Origin: Arachis hypogaea
Lineage: Eukaryota; Streptophyta; Magnoliopsida; Fabales; Fabaceae
Reading direction: 5' to 3'
Length of the DNA stretch: 64,000 nt
NCBI RefSeq assembly: GCF_003086295.3
Contig: NC_092046.1
Location: 104,449,363-104,513,362, forward strand
The notes below the pieces were generated by a model, which searched no databases, had not been told where the DNA came from, and saw only the letters and a program-made list of their open reading frames with translations. Positions 22,919 to 33,729 of this stretch are shown here, one piece after another (position 1 is the first letter of the stretch; each line of letters starts with the position of its first letter). The translations under genes were made by a program, and so were the position numbers.

Positions 22919-24007
22919 CCTTCCTTGAAACAAGCTTTACATCTTTGTTTAGCTTAGCTTCTTGGGTGCTTTGCACCATTTGTTTTCAGCTTCAACTCTA
23001 AATGCTTTTTTTTTCAAGTATTACAACTTGATACATAAGTACTACAAGCATTTAATTAGAGGACTTCCTTAAGCTCGTTTGTTTCTTTTCTTTACTCTCT
23101 AATCATTGATGCTGAGGGTCTTGAGCTTTTGAGGGAGCGCTTTGCACTTGAGCTTAGCCTTGACTCTAAGTGTTTTATTTTCAAGCTTTTTACTTGATAC
23201 ATAAATACCACAAGTACTTGACTAATGAATTGTCATTAGTATTCAGAGCCTTCAGCTTTCTCATTTTTTCCCTTTTTCTTTACTTGATCATTAATTGCAT
23301 TGCTTCTTCAAGGTTTTCAAATTTTCAAAAATTTCATAAAATATCCTAGATGAAAACTTCAATTAAACAAATTCAAATGTATTGAGTAATAATAGTCATG
23401 CTAGCCTTCCAATACTTATATGCTCATGCTAGCTTCTTCTTTAATTATCTTGTTTGTTTATGATCACGATACTTAATTGCTTTAACTCACAAATTTTAAG
23501 ATGGTAGTTATGATGTCACAGCAACATGTTACAATTCAAATCAAACTATGCTTATCAAAGAGGAATAACACACATGCATAAAAAGAAAATGAAAGACAAT
23601 CATGCAGTTGAATGTATAGGGAATAAATGAGAGGAAAAAGAACTTTGCCACTTTGTAGTTCTTCATCATTTTGTTGTTGTCATTTTCTTCCTATTCTTCC
23701 CCTCCCACACCAAAATTAAAATAGTGGTGATAGAATTTATGATAGATCATGAGTGTCTTAAAACAATGACATGTGAGCAATGCATGTAATATGATTGCAT
23801 TAATAACTGGGTTGTGCATGGTACTTTGCATGAAAGATAAGTGACAACACCAAACTTAATGTGACACTTTCATTTGAAATTGATGCAAGTACCCCATGAA
23901 GATTTGGATTTTAAATTTGTTGCATGGCAACACCGAACTTATTCTATGCAATCTCATGCCAAATTATTTGAAAGTAAACTAAGCAAAGAAAGAAAGTGTT
24001 ACCTACG
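22919..24007 (-). other. Internal non-coding region of element C
   Basis: No gene seen. On the minus strand it contains several AAGTTTGGTGTTG-like motifs (near 23850, 23935 and a variant near 23705), the same motif as the PPT of this element. Confidence 0.5.
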
Positions 24008-24056
24008 GTTAGGTTGCCTCCCAACAAGCACTCTTTTAATGTCATTAGCTTGACAT
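24008..24056 (-). other. Two-hairpin module of element C
   Basis: On the minus strand, hairpin 1 is ATGTCA-AGCTAA-TGACAT (24056-24039, six pairs) and hairpin 2 is GTTGGG-AGGCAA-CCTAAC (24025-24008, one G-U pair). Compared with element E, the outer pair of hairpin 1 is T-A in place of C-G, a compensatory difference. Confidence 0.68.
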
Positions 24057-24726
24057 GTGGTTCTTAATTTTCTTCCTCTTCTTCCAGTTAGTTAAGAGAA
24101 ATAACTTCAAGGGGGAAGAGGAGAAAGTTAATGTCCCCTGTTTTAATCTTCTCCCAGCAAGCTTTCTTTTGCTATTAGCTTGACTTACTTTGCTTGTTGG
24201 GTTAGGGGTGGGATTGCTTGTTGTTGACCATTTCTTCTTCTTGGATATTGTTCTCCGTTCCTTGGTCACAATCTTCTTTTTAGTGTTTTTTTTTATTGCC
24301 TTCACTTCTTTGATATCAAGATTTGAGTGTTGTGATAGTTGGAGTGTTTCCTTTACCAAAAACTTCTTGGCATGGTGGTTCATTAAACTCACCCTCTATG
24401 CAACTTTCTGCTTCATTTTCACCCACATTAAGCACTACTCCACTCCTTAAGATGATGGCATGATTTTCTTTGTCTGGCCAAGGAAAGACATTGGTTGGTT
24501 CATCAACAAAATATTGTGCTAATTGTCTCATTTTCTCTTCTTGATTCCTCCTTGAGGCTTTCATATCCTCTACCACTTCTCTCATATTTTGCCCTAAGAA
24601 CTCAATGAGTAGGGCAATTGAGAGATATCTCTGGGGGAGTTCCTCTATTATAAGTGCTAGAAGAGTTTTTCGATGAGTTCGTGGAGGTGCATAGGTTGGA
24701 CAATTAAGTATAGTGGGATATTCCAT
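24045..24726 (-). pseudogene. Degenerate gag-like remnant of element C
   Basis: Two overlapping minus-strand frames (24316-24726 and 24045-24392). The first has a methionine start, a coiled-coil-like stretch (SRRNQEEKMRQLAQ) and ENHAIILRSGVVL, which resembles the GGINAITLRSGSTL stretch near the C-terminus of gag in element A. The second is lysine-rich and probably out of frame. No protease or pol motifs are visible. I take it to be a decayed gag segment. Confidence 0.5.
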
Positions 24727-24944
24727 TCTTCTTTGAGAATGCTCTATATCAACAACACAATTACCAAGAGAACAAAAGAAATTTCTTATGTCACGAATAA
24801 GGACTTCCTAGTGAGGCAATAACACAAACGCTTAACGAGCAAGAAAAGAGAAAGAATTAAAAGCAATTAAATGACTAAAACAAAGAAAGAAAAAAGTGTC
24901 TAATCTAGGTAATCAACCAACCGGTAGTTTGTTAATCACAATTA

Positions 24945-24963
24945 ATCCCCGGCAACGACGCCA
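24945..24963 (-). promoter_or_regulatory. Primer binding site of element C (tRNA-Asp, one mismatch)
   Basis: The plus strand reads ATCCCCGGCAACGACGCCA, one base different from the tRNA-Asp 3' end as I recall it. A spacer of six bases (AGTTTT on the minus strand) separates it from the LTR edge at 24970, the same spacer as in element B. Confidence 0.85.
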
Positions 24964-24969
24964 AAAACT

Positions 24970-25737
24970 TGATACAAAAATTGATGAACTCAATTATTCC
25001 GCATAACTACTGGCAAGTATACTGGGTCGTATCAAGTAATAAAATTCACTTAGAGTGAGGTCGATCCCACGAGGATTAAAGGATTAAGCAATCAATAGTT
25101 AATTGACTATTTTAGTTAGACAATCATAGTTGAATGATAAGTAACAGGAAATGTAAATGATATGAAATTAAAAAAAAGCAATAAAGGTCTAGAAAATAAA
25201 TGACATGAATGTAAAGTATAAGAAAGTAAAATACTAAAAAGTTAAATAGCAAGAAATCTAAAGTACAGAAAATGTAAAGTGCTAAGAATTAAAGATAGAA
25301 GACATTAGGGATTGGAGATGTTGATCTCTCTTGAATCAATGATTCTCACTTCTTCTCTTGTTCATGTAATGTTTGAATATCTGGTAGACCATAAGTAATT
25401 GAGCTCCAATTTCTTGGTTACCTAATTTCTCAAATCATGATCAAATGCCAGTTTCTTGATCCAATACTCATGAAAAGAGGTGAAGTTTAATTTCTAACCC
25501 AAAGCTACACAACTCCTAAGATCCCAACTTCAAAGTGATTATATGTCATGTATCAACTTTGAATCAAAACAAAATTTATTGTGAGAAGAGAGTTCCAAAC
25601 TGAATTGTTATAATTCCTTTTCCAAGGTTCACATAGAATTCTAATAGATCCAATTCCTCTTCCGATGGAATTGAATCTTTGAAGAACAAGAATTCTCTCT
25701 TAGATAAACAAAGCACAACTTCTAATCACATACCACA
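24970..25737 (-). repeat. 5' LTR of element C, first segment
   Basis: Starts TGATACAAAAATTGATG. It aligns with the beginning of the left LTR (13321 on) and stops where element B was inserted. It continues at 36584. Confidence 0.87.
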
Positions 25738-27449
25738 TGATGAGCGGATAATTTATACGCTTTTTGGCATTGTTTTTAGTATGTTTTTAGTATGATCTAG
25801 TTACTTTTAGGGATGTTTTCATTAGTTTTTATGTTAAATTCACATTTCTGGTCGTTACTATGAGTTTGTGTGTTTTTCTGTGATTTCAGGTATTTTTTGG
25901 CTGAAATTGAGGGACTTGAGCAAAAATCAGATTAAGAGGTTGAAGAAGGACTGCTGATGCTGTTGGATTCTGACCTCCCTGCACTCAAAGTGGATTTTCT
26001 GAAACTACAGAACTCAAAATGGCGCGCTTCCAATTGCGTTGGAAAGTAGATATCCAGGGCTTTCCAGCAATGTATAATAGTCCATACTTTGCCCAAGTTT
26101 AGATGACGTAAACTGGCGTTCAACGCCAGCTCTCTGCCCAATTCTGGAGTTCAGCGCCAGAAATGGATCAAAAACCAGAGTTGAACGCCAGAAATGGATC
26201 AAAACCTGGCGTTCAACTCCACAAATGGCCTCTGCACGTGGAAAGTTAAAGCTCAGCCCAAGCACACACCAAGTGGGCCCCGGAAGTGGATTTATGCATC
26301 AATTACTTACTTATGTAAACCCTAGTGACTAGTTTATTATAAATAGAACTTTTTATCATTGTATTCACAGTCTTGGTTACTCCAGTCCCCCTCTGGGGCT
26401 GAGACCAATGAACTCCATTATCACTTATGTATTTTCAAGGGTAGAGTTTCTACACTCCATAGATTAAGGTGTGGAGCTCTGCTGTTCCTCAAGGATTAAT
26501 GCAAAGTACTACTGTTTTCTATTCAATTCATCTTATTTCGCTTCTAAGATATTCATTCGCACTTCAACTTGAATGTGATGAACGTGACAATCATCATCAT
26601 TCCCTATGAACGCGTGCCTGACAACCACTTCCGTTCTACATTAGAATTGAATGAGTATCTCTTAGATTTCTTAATCGGAATCTTCGTGGTGTAAGCTAGA
26701 ATGATGGCGGCATTCGAGAGAATCCGGAAGGTCTAAACCTTGTTTGTGGTATTCCGAGTAGGATTCAATGATTGAATGACTGTGACGAGCTTCAAACTCG
26801 CGATTGCCGGGCGTAGTGACAGACGCAAAAGGATAGTAAATCCTATTCCAGCAGGATCGGGAACCGACAGATGAATAGCCGTGCCGTGACAGGGTGCGTT
26901 GACCATTTTCACTGAGAGGATAAGATGAAACCATTGACAAGGGTGATGCCTCCAGACGATTAGCCGTGCCGTGACAGGGCATTTGGATCATTTTCCCGAG
27001 AGAAGATCGAAAGTAGCCATTGACAGTGGTGATGTATCACATAAAGCCAGCCATGGAAAGGAGTAAGACTGATTGGATGAAGATAGCAGGAAAGCAGAGG
27101 TTCAGAGGAACGAAAGCATCTCTATTCGCTTATCTGAAATTCTCACCAGTGATTTACATAAGTATTTCTATCCCTGTTTTATTAATTGTTTTCGAAAACC
27201 CCATTACTATTTTATATCCGCCTGACTGAGATTTACAAGGTGACCATAGCTTGCTTCATACCAACAATCTCCGTGGGATTCGACCCTTACTCACGTAAGG
27301 TATTACTTGGACGACCCAGTGCACTTGCTGGTTAGTTGTGCGAAGTTGTGAACCATGGTATTGGCATCATGTTTTTGACGCCATTACCAGGGAAAGAAAG
27401 AGCGATGAATTTTACATAATCAAAGTGTAGTCACAATTTCTGCGCACCA
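25738..27449 (+). repeat. 5' LTR of element B (1712 bp)
   Basis: Matches 34867-36578 at the same length with only scattered substitutions. Around 26107-26225 it holds several copies of the short palindrome TGGCGTTCAACGCCA and half-copies. TATA box at 26338-26345. The frames at 25932-26265 and 26671-26991 recur in the other LTR and are not genes. Confidence 0.93.
26338..26345 (+). promoter_or_regulatory. TATA box in the 5' LTR of element B
   Basis: TATAAATA about 600 bp into the LTR. It is the most plausible core promoter for the element's RNA. The second LTR has the same site at 35467-35474. Confidence 0.6.
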
Positions 27450-27455
27450 AGTTTT

Positions 27456-27474
27456 TGGCACCGTTGCCGGGGAT
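27456..27474 (+). promoter_or_regulatory. Primer binding site of element B (tRNA-Asp, one mismatch)
   Basis: TGGCACCGTTGCCGGGGAT, six bases after the LTR end. It is complementary to the tRNA-Asp 3' end except for the fifth base (A for G). Confidence 0.85.
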
Positions 27475-29342
27475 TGTTCGAGTTTGGACAACTGACGGTT
27501 CATCTTGTTGCTCAGATTAGGTAATTTTCTTTTTGTTTTCTTTTCAAAAATTTTTCAAAAATACTTCAAAATTTTCTCACCTGTTTTCGAAAAAAAAATT
27601 ATTCAAAATTTTTAAAGAATGAATTCTAGTGTTTCATGAAGCATGTGAAGCCTGGCTGGCTGTAAAGCCATGTCTAAATTCTTTTGGACTGAGGCTTCCA
27701 CTCATAAGTATATGAAGTTGGATGAAATATCAGCTGTTGTATACATGAGAGGTATCTATGTTTGCTGAAGCTTGGCTGGCCATTGGCCATGTCTAGTGTT
27801 TTGGACCGGAGCTTTCATTGAAAGCTTGGCTGGCTAGTGAGCCATGTCTAATTCCTGGACTGAAGCTTTAGACTAACATGGCAAGATTCCTGGAATTCAT
27901 ATTAAAAATTTTGGAATCCTTATTTTTTTTCTTTTACAAATAATTTTCGAAAAAAAAATAAAAAAAAAATTTTAGAAAATCATAAAAAATCAAAAATATT
28001 TTTCATGTTTCTTGTTTGAGTCTTGAGTCATGTTATAAGTTTGGTGTCAATTACATGTGCATCTTACATTTTTTTGAAAATAATCATGCATTCATAGTGT
28101 TCTTCATGATCTTCAAGTTGTTCTTGGTAAGTCTTCTTGTTTGATCTTTGCATTTGCATGTTTTGTGTCTTTTCTTGTTTTTCATATGCATTCTTGGATC
28201 CTTAGTGTCTAAGCATTAAAGAATCCTAAGTTTGGTGTCTTGCATGTTTTCTTTGCATTAAAATTTTTTCAAAAACATGTTCTTGGTGTTCATCTTGATC
28301 TTCAAAGTGTTCTTGGTATTCATCTTGACATTCATAGCATTCTTGCATGCATTCATTGTTTTGATCTAAAAAATTTCATGCATTGCATAATTTTCATGTT
28401 TTTCCATCTCATCATAAAAATTCAAAAATCAAAAAATATCTTTCCCTTTTTCTCTCTCATAAATTCGAAAATGAGATTTGACTTTTTCAAAATTTTTTAA
28501 AAATTCTAGTTGTTTTCATGAGTCAAATCAAAATTTTCAATTTAAAAATCTCACCTTTTTCAAAATCTTTTTCAAAAATCAAATCTTTTTCAAATTTCTT
28601 AGTTATTTTCGAAAATTCCAAAAATATTTTTCAAAAATCTTTTTCTTATTTTTATATCAAATTTTCGAAAATAACATCACCAATTAATATTTTGATTCAA
28701 AAATTTCAAGTTTGTTACTTGCTTGTTAAGAAAAATTCAAACTTTGAGTTCTAGAATCATATCTTGTGATTTCTTGTGAATCAAGTCATTAATTGTGATT
28801 TTAAAAATTCAAATCTTTTTCAAAAACTAATTTCTATCATATCTTTTCAAAAATATCTTCTTATCTTATCTTTTTCAAAAAAAAATTTGATTTCAAAATA
28901 TCTTTTCTAACTTCCTAACTTCTTATCTTTTCAAAATTGATTTTCAAAATTTGTTTCAACTAACTAACTAACTTTTTGTTTATTTCTTATCTTTTTCAAA
29001 ACTACCTAACTAACTCTCTCTCTCTAATTTTCGAAATTATCTCCCCCCCCCCTTTTTCAAAAATTTCTTTTTAATTAACTAATTATTTTTTTATTTGAAT
29101 TTTCGAAAAACTACTAACCTTTTTCAAAACTATTTTTGAAAATCCTTCTCCCTCATCTCCTTCTATTTATTTATTCATCTACTAACATCTCTTTCTCACA
29201 TCACCAAAAATTTGAACCCTCTCTCTCTCTCTGAGTTCAGATTTTCTTCTTCTTTTCTTCTACTAACACAAGGACCTCTATACTGTGATATAAAGGATCC
29301 ATATTATTATTATTATTTTCTCTGTGCCCTCTTCTTTGTCAT
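27475..29342 (+). other. Long untranslated leader of element B
   Basis: About 1.9 kb between PBS and gag start. Rich in TTTTCAAAAATTTTC-type AT sequence, with CT and C runs near 29000-29060 and 29217-29235 and ATT repeats near 29300. No credible ORF; the frames at 28240-28754 are low-complexity F/K/N/S strings. Three hairpin-capable direct repeats lie at 27647-27867. Confidence 0.6.
27647..27867 (+). repeat. Three leader repeats with stem-loop potential
   Basis: Copies at about 27647-27697, 27767-27814 and 27822-27867 share GCTTGGCTGGC, a short spacer, GCCATGTCTA, a short spacer and TGGACTGAAGCTT. GGCT and AGCC, or TGGCC and GGCCA, can pair within each copy. The position between PBS and gag is where retroelements commonly carry dimerisation or packaging signals. 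Confidence 0.6.
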
Positions 29343-30554
29343 ATGAGCAGGAGCAAGGACAAGAACATTCTTGTTGAAGCAGATCCAGAACCTGAAAGGA
29401 CTCTGAAGAGAAAATTAAGAGAAGCTAAATTACAACAATCCAGAGATAACCTTTCAGAAATTTTCGAACAGGAAGAGGAGATGGCAGCCGAAAATAACAA
29501 TAATGCAAGGAGGATGCTTGGTGACTTTACTGCACCTAATTCCAATTTACATGGAAGAAGCATCTCCATTCCTGCCATTGGAGTAAACAACTTTGAGCTG
29601 AAACCTCAATTAGTTTCTCTGATGCAGCAGAACTGCAAGTTTTATGGACTTCCATCTGAAGATCCTTTTCAATTCTTAACTGAATTCTTGCAGATATGTG
29701 ATACTGTTAAGACTAATGGAGTAGATCCTGAAGTCTACAGGCTCATGCTTTTCCCTTTTGCTGTAAGAGACAGAGCTAGAATATGGTTGGACTCTCAACC
29801 CAAAGACAGCCTGAACTCTTGGGATAAGCTGGTCACGGCTTTCTTAGCCAAGTTCTTTCCTCCTCAAAAGCTGAGCAAGCTTAGAGTGGATGTTCAAACC
29901 TTCAAACAGAAAGAAGGTGAATCCCTATATGAAGCTTGGGAAAGATACAAGCAGCTGACCAAAAAGTGTCCTTCTGACATGCTTTCAGAATGGACCATCC
30001 TGGATATATTCTATGATGGTTTATCTGAGCTATCAAAGATGTCATTGGATACCTCTGCAGGTGGATCTATTCACCTAAAGAAAATGCCTGCAGAAGCTCA
30101 AGAACTCATTGACATGGTTGCTAATAACCAGTTCATGTACACTTCTGAGAGGAATCCTGTGAGTAATGGGATGCCTATGAAGAAGGGAGTTCTTGAAGTT
30201 GATACTCTGAATGCCATATTGGCTCAGAACAAAATATTGACTCAGCAAGTCAATATAATTTCTCAGAGTCTGAATGGAATGCAAGCTGCATCCAACAGTA
30301 CTCAAGAGGCTTCTTATGCAGAAGAAGCTTATGATCCTAAGAACCCTGCAATAGCAGAGGTGAATTACTTAGGTGAACCTTATGGAAACACCTATAACTC
30401 ATCATGGAGAAATCATCCAAATTTCTCATGGAAGGATCAAAGGCCTCAACAAGGCTTTAATAATGGTGGAAGAAACAGGTTTAGCAATAGAAGCCTTTTC
30501 CATCATCCACTCAGCAACAGACAGAGAATTCTGAGCAGAATCCATCTAGCTTAG
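29343..30554 (+). pseudogene. gag of element B, broken by a frameshift
   Basis: Starts MSRSKDKNILVEADPEPERT, aligned with the starts in E and A. The gag domain covers roughly residues 75-235 (FLAKFFPPQKLSKLR, LYEAWERYKQL, FYDGLSE). A YNSSWRNHPNFSW segment stands where other elements carry a zinc knuckle; no CCHC is visible. Near 30490-30505 the frame shifts by one base in a short C-run, and the natural continuation is in the frame of 30596-31441. The true product would be a gag-protease fusion like that of element E. Confidence 0.88.
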
Positions 30555-30555
30555 C

Positions 30556-31669
30556 AAACTTAGTCTCTGATCTATCTAAGGCCACTGTAAGTTTCATGAA
30601 TGAAACAAGGTCTTCCATTAGAAATCTGGAAGCACAAGTGGGCCAGCTGAGTAAAAGGATCACTGAAATCCCTCCTAGTACTCTCCCAAGCAACACAGAA
30701 GAGAATCCAAAAGGAGAGTGCAAGGCCATTGACATAAGCACCATGGCCGAACCTGTAAGGGAAGGAGAGGACGTGAATCCCAAGGAGGAAGACCTCCTGG
30801 GACGTCCAGTGGTCAATAAGGAGCTTCCCTCTGAGGAACCAAAGGACTCTGAGACTCATCTAGAGACCATAGAAATTCCATTGAACCTCCTTATGCCATT
30901 CATGAGCTCTGATGAGTCTTCCTCTTCTGAAGAGAATGAGGATGTTACTAAAGAGCAAACTGCCAAGTTTCTTGGTGCAATCATGAAGCTAAATGCCAAA
31001 TTATTTGGTATTGAAACTTGGGAAGATGAACCTCCCTTGTTCATCAATGAACTAAGTGATCTGGATCAACTGACATTGCCTCAAAAGAGACAGGATCCTG
31101 GAAAGTTCATAATACCTTGTACCATAGGCACCATGATCTTTAAGGCTCTGTGTCACCTTGGTTCAGGAATAAACCTCATGCCCCTCTCTGTAATAGAGAA
31201 ACTGGGAATCTATGGGGTGCAAGCTGCTAAAATCTCATTAGAAATGGCAGACAATTCAAGAAAACAGGCTTATGGACAAGTAGAGGACGTGTTAGTAAAG
31301 GTTGAAGGCCTTTACATCCCTGCTGATTTCGTAGTCCTGGATACTGGAAAGGAAGAGGATGAATCCATCATCCTAGGAAGACCTTTCCTAGCCACAGCAA
31401 GAGCTGTGATTGATGTGGACAGAGGAGAATTAATCCTTTAATTAAATGAGGACAACCTTGTATTTACAACTCAAGGATCTCTCTCTGCATCCATGGAGAG
31501 GAAGCAGAAAAAGCTTCTCTCAAAGCAGAGTCAAACAAAGCCCCCACAGTTAAACTCTAAGTTTGGTGTTGGGAAGCCACAACCAAACTCTAAGTTTGGT
31601 GTTGAACTCCCATATCCAAACTCTAAGTTTGGTGTTGGAGAGTCTCAACAATGCTCTGAACATTTGTGA
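30556..31669 (+). pseudogene. Protease part of element B gag-pro, active site altered and stop inserted
   Basis: Continues the gag frame after the shift (methionine at 30596). The aspartic protease region has CHLGSGINLMPL and IILGRPFLATARA. Where E and A have Asp (CDLGA), the codon at 31154-31156 is CAC, so the catalytic aspartate is His. An in-frame TAA at 31439-31441 follows GELIL; the frame then stays open to a TGA at 31667-31669. That extension contains three copies of NSKFGV, encoded by the AAGTTTGGTGTT motif. Confidence 0.85.
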
Positions 31670-31687
31670 GGCTCCATGAGAGCCCAC

Positions 31688-31735
31688 TGTCAAGCTATTG
31701 ACATTAAAGAAGCGCTTGTTGGGAGGCAACCCAAT
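31688..31735 (+). other. Two-hairpin module of element B
   Basis: Hairpin 1 is TGTCA-AGCTAT-TGACA (31688-31703). Hairpin 2 is GTTGGG-AGGCAA-CCCAAT (31718-31735, outer pair G-U). Between them lies TTAAAGAAGCGCTT. The module starts 18 nt after the final in-frame TGA at 31669. Confidence 0.7.
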
Positions 31736-32580
31736 TTTTATTTATCTAACTATATTTTTCTTAGTTATATGTCTTTATAGGTTCATGATCATGTGGAGTC
31801 ACAAAATAAACAAAAAAATCAAAAATAGAATAAAAAACAGCAGAAGAAAAATCACACCTTGGAAGAGCATCTGTCTGGCGTTCAACGCTAGAACAGAGCA
31901 TGGTTCTGGCACTGAACGCCCAAAATGGGCAGTGTCTGGGCGCTGAACGCCCAGAACAGGCATGATTCTGGCGTTCAACGCCAGAAATGGCCAACAAATG
32001 GGCGTTGAACGCCCAAAATGGGCACCAACCTGGCGCTGAACGCCCAGAGTTGTGTGCAAGGGCATTTTACATGCCTAAATTGGTGCAGGGATGTAAATGC
32101 CTTGACACCTCAGGATCTGTGGACCCCACAGGATCCCCACCTACTTCTACTCACTTCTTCTCATCCCTCACCACTCTCTTTCACACAATCCCATAAACAC
32201 TCTTCCCCAAAACCCTTCACCAATCACCTCAATCTCTCTTCCCCATCACCTCTTCACCACTCACATCCATCCACTCTTCCCCATAAACCTACCTCATAAA
32301 CTCCACCTACCTTCAAAATTCAAAACCAATTTCCCACCCAAACCCATCCTAAATGGCCGAACCTTAACCCCCCTCCCTCCCCTATATATAGCCCTCTATT
32401 CTTCCTCATTTTTACACAACACTACCCTCTCATCTCTACTTGGCCGAAACACACTTCACCCCTCTTCTCCATATTTTCTTCTTCTTCTTCCTCTATTATT
32501 TCTTTTATTGCTCGAGGGCGAGCAATATTCTAATTTTAGTGTGGTAAAAGCATAAGCTTTTTGTTTTTCCATTACCATTG
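31736..32580 (+). other. Spacer between gag-pro and ORF2 in element B
   Basis: Non-coding. 31870-32050 carries a cluster of CTGGCGTTCAACGC and GGGCGTTGAACGCCC palindromes, the same motif as in this element's LTRs. 32120-32500 is strongly C/T-rich. The frames at 31698-31946, 31987-32196 and 32018-32299 are not gene-like. Confidence 0.6.
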
Positions 32581-33729
32581 ATGGCACCTAGGACCGGAGA
32601 ATCCTCTAGAAAGGGGAAAGGGAAGACAAAAGCTTCCACCTCCGAGTCATGGGAGATGGAAAGGTTCATCTCCAAAGCCCATTAAGACCACTTCTATGAT
32701 GTTGTGGCCAAGAAGAAGGTGATCCCCGAGGTCCCTTTCAAACTCAAAAGAAATGAGTATCCGGAGATCCGACATGAAATTCAAAGAAGAGGTTGGGAAG
32801 TTCTAACAAATCCCATCCAACAAGTCGGCATCCTAATGGTTCAAGAGTTCTATGCCAATGCATGGATCACCAAGAACCATGATCAAAGTAAGAACCCGGA
32901 TCCAAAGAACTACGTTACAATGGTTCGGGGGAAATACTTAGATTTTAGTCCGGAGAATGTGAGGTTGGCGTTTAACTTGCCCATGATGCAAGGAGATGAA
33001 CGCCCCTACACTAGAAGGGTCAACTTTAATCAAAGATTGGACCAAGTCCTTATGGACATATGTGTGGAAGGAGCTCAATGGAAGATTGACTCCAAAGGCA
33101 AGCCGGTTCAACTAAGAAGATTGGACCTCAAGCCTGTGGCTAGAGGATGGTTGGAGTTCATTCAATGCTCAATCATTCCCACTAGCAACCGATCTGAAGT
33201 TACTGTGGATCGGGCCATTATGATTCATAGCATCATGATTGGAGAGGAAATAGAAGTTCATGAAGTCATCTCTAATGAACTCTACAAAATAGCCGAAAAG
33301 TCATCCCCCATGGCAAGGCTAGCTTTTCCTCATCTTATCTGCCATCTATGTTACTTAGCTAGAGCTTTCATAGAAGGAGACATTCCTATTAAGGAAGAGA
33401 AGCCCATCACTAAGAAAAAGATGGAGCAAGCAAGAGAGCCCATTCATGGAGCTCAAGAGGCGCAGGAAGCTCACCACCATGAGATCCCGGAGATGCCTCA
33501 AATGCATTTTCCTCCACAAAACTATTGGGAGCAAATCAACACCTCCCTAGGAGAATTAAGTGCCAACATGGGATAACTAAGGGTGGAACATCAAGAGCAC
33601 TCCATCATCCTTCATGAAATAAGAGAAGATCAAAAAGCAATGAGGGAGGAGCAACAAAGGCAAGGAAGAGACATAGAAGAGCTCAAGGATATCATTGGGT
33701 CCTCAAGAAGGAAACGCCACCATCACTAA
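32581..33729 (+). pseudogene. ORF2 (Athila-type third ORF, env-position) of element B with two stops
   Basis: Frame from ATG at 32581 (MAPRTGESSRKGKGK) to TAA at 33727-33729, 382 codons. It is interrupted in frame by TAA at 32683-32685 and TAA at 33574-33576. The central part (QEFYANAWITK, YVTMVRGKYLDFSPENVRLAF, LFQC-like SIIPTSNRSEVTVDRA) is the plant transposon-protein domain found between integrase and 3' LTR in Athila elements. Element A has a related ORF3. The C-terminus is a charged coiled-coil candidate (LHEIREDQKAMREEQQRQ). No signal peptide or membrane segment is evident, so an envelope role is not supported here. Confidence 0.82.

Noticed and set aside
25932..26991. ORFs in the LTR of element B
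   Set aside because: The same frames occur in the second LTR (34926-35394, 35800-36120) with substitutions that do not favour protein conservation.
28240..28754. F/K/S-rich overlapping ORFs in the element B leader
   Set aside because: Low-complexity AT sequence (TTTTTCAAAAAT repeats) gives these frames; no protein character.
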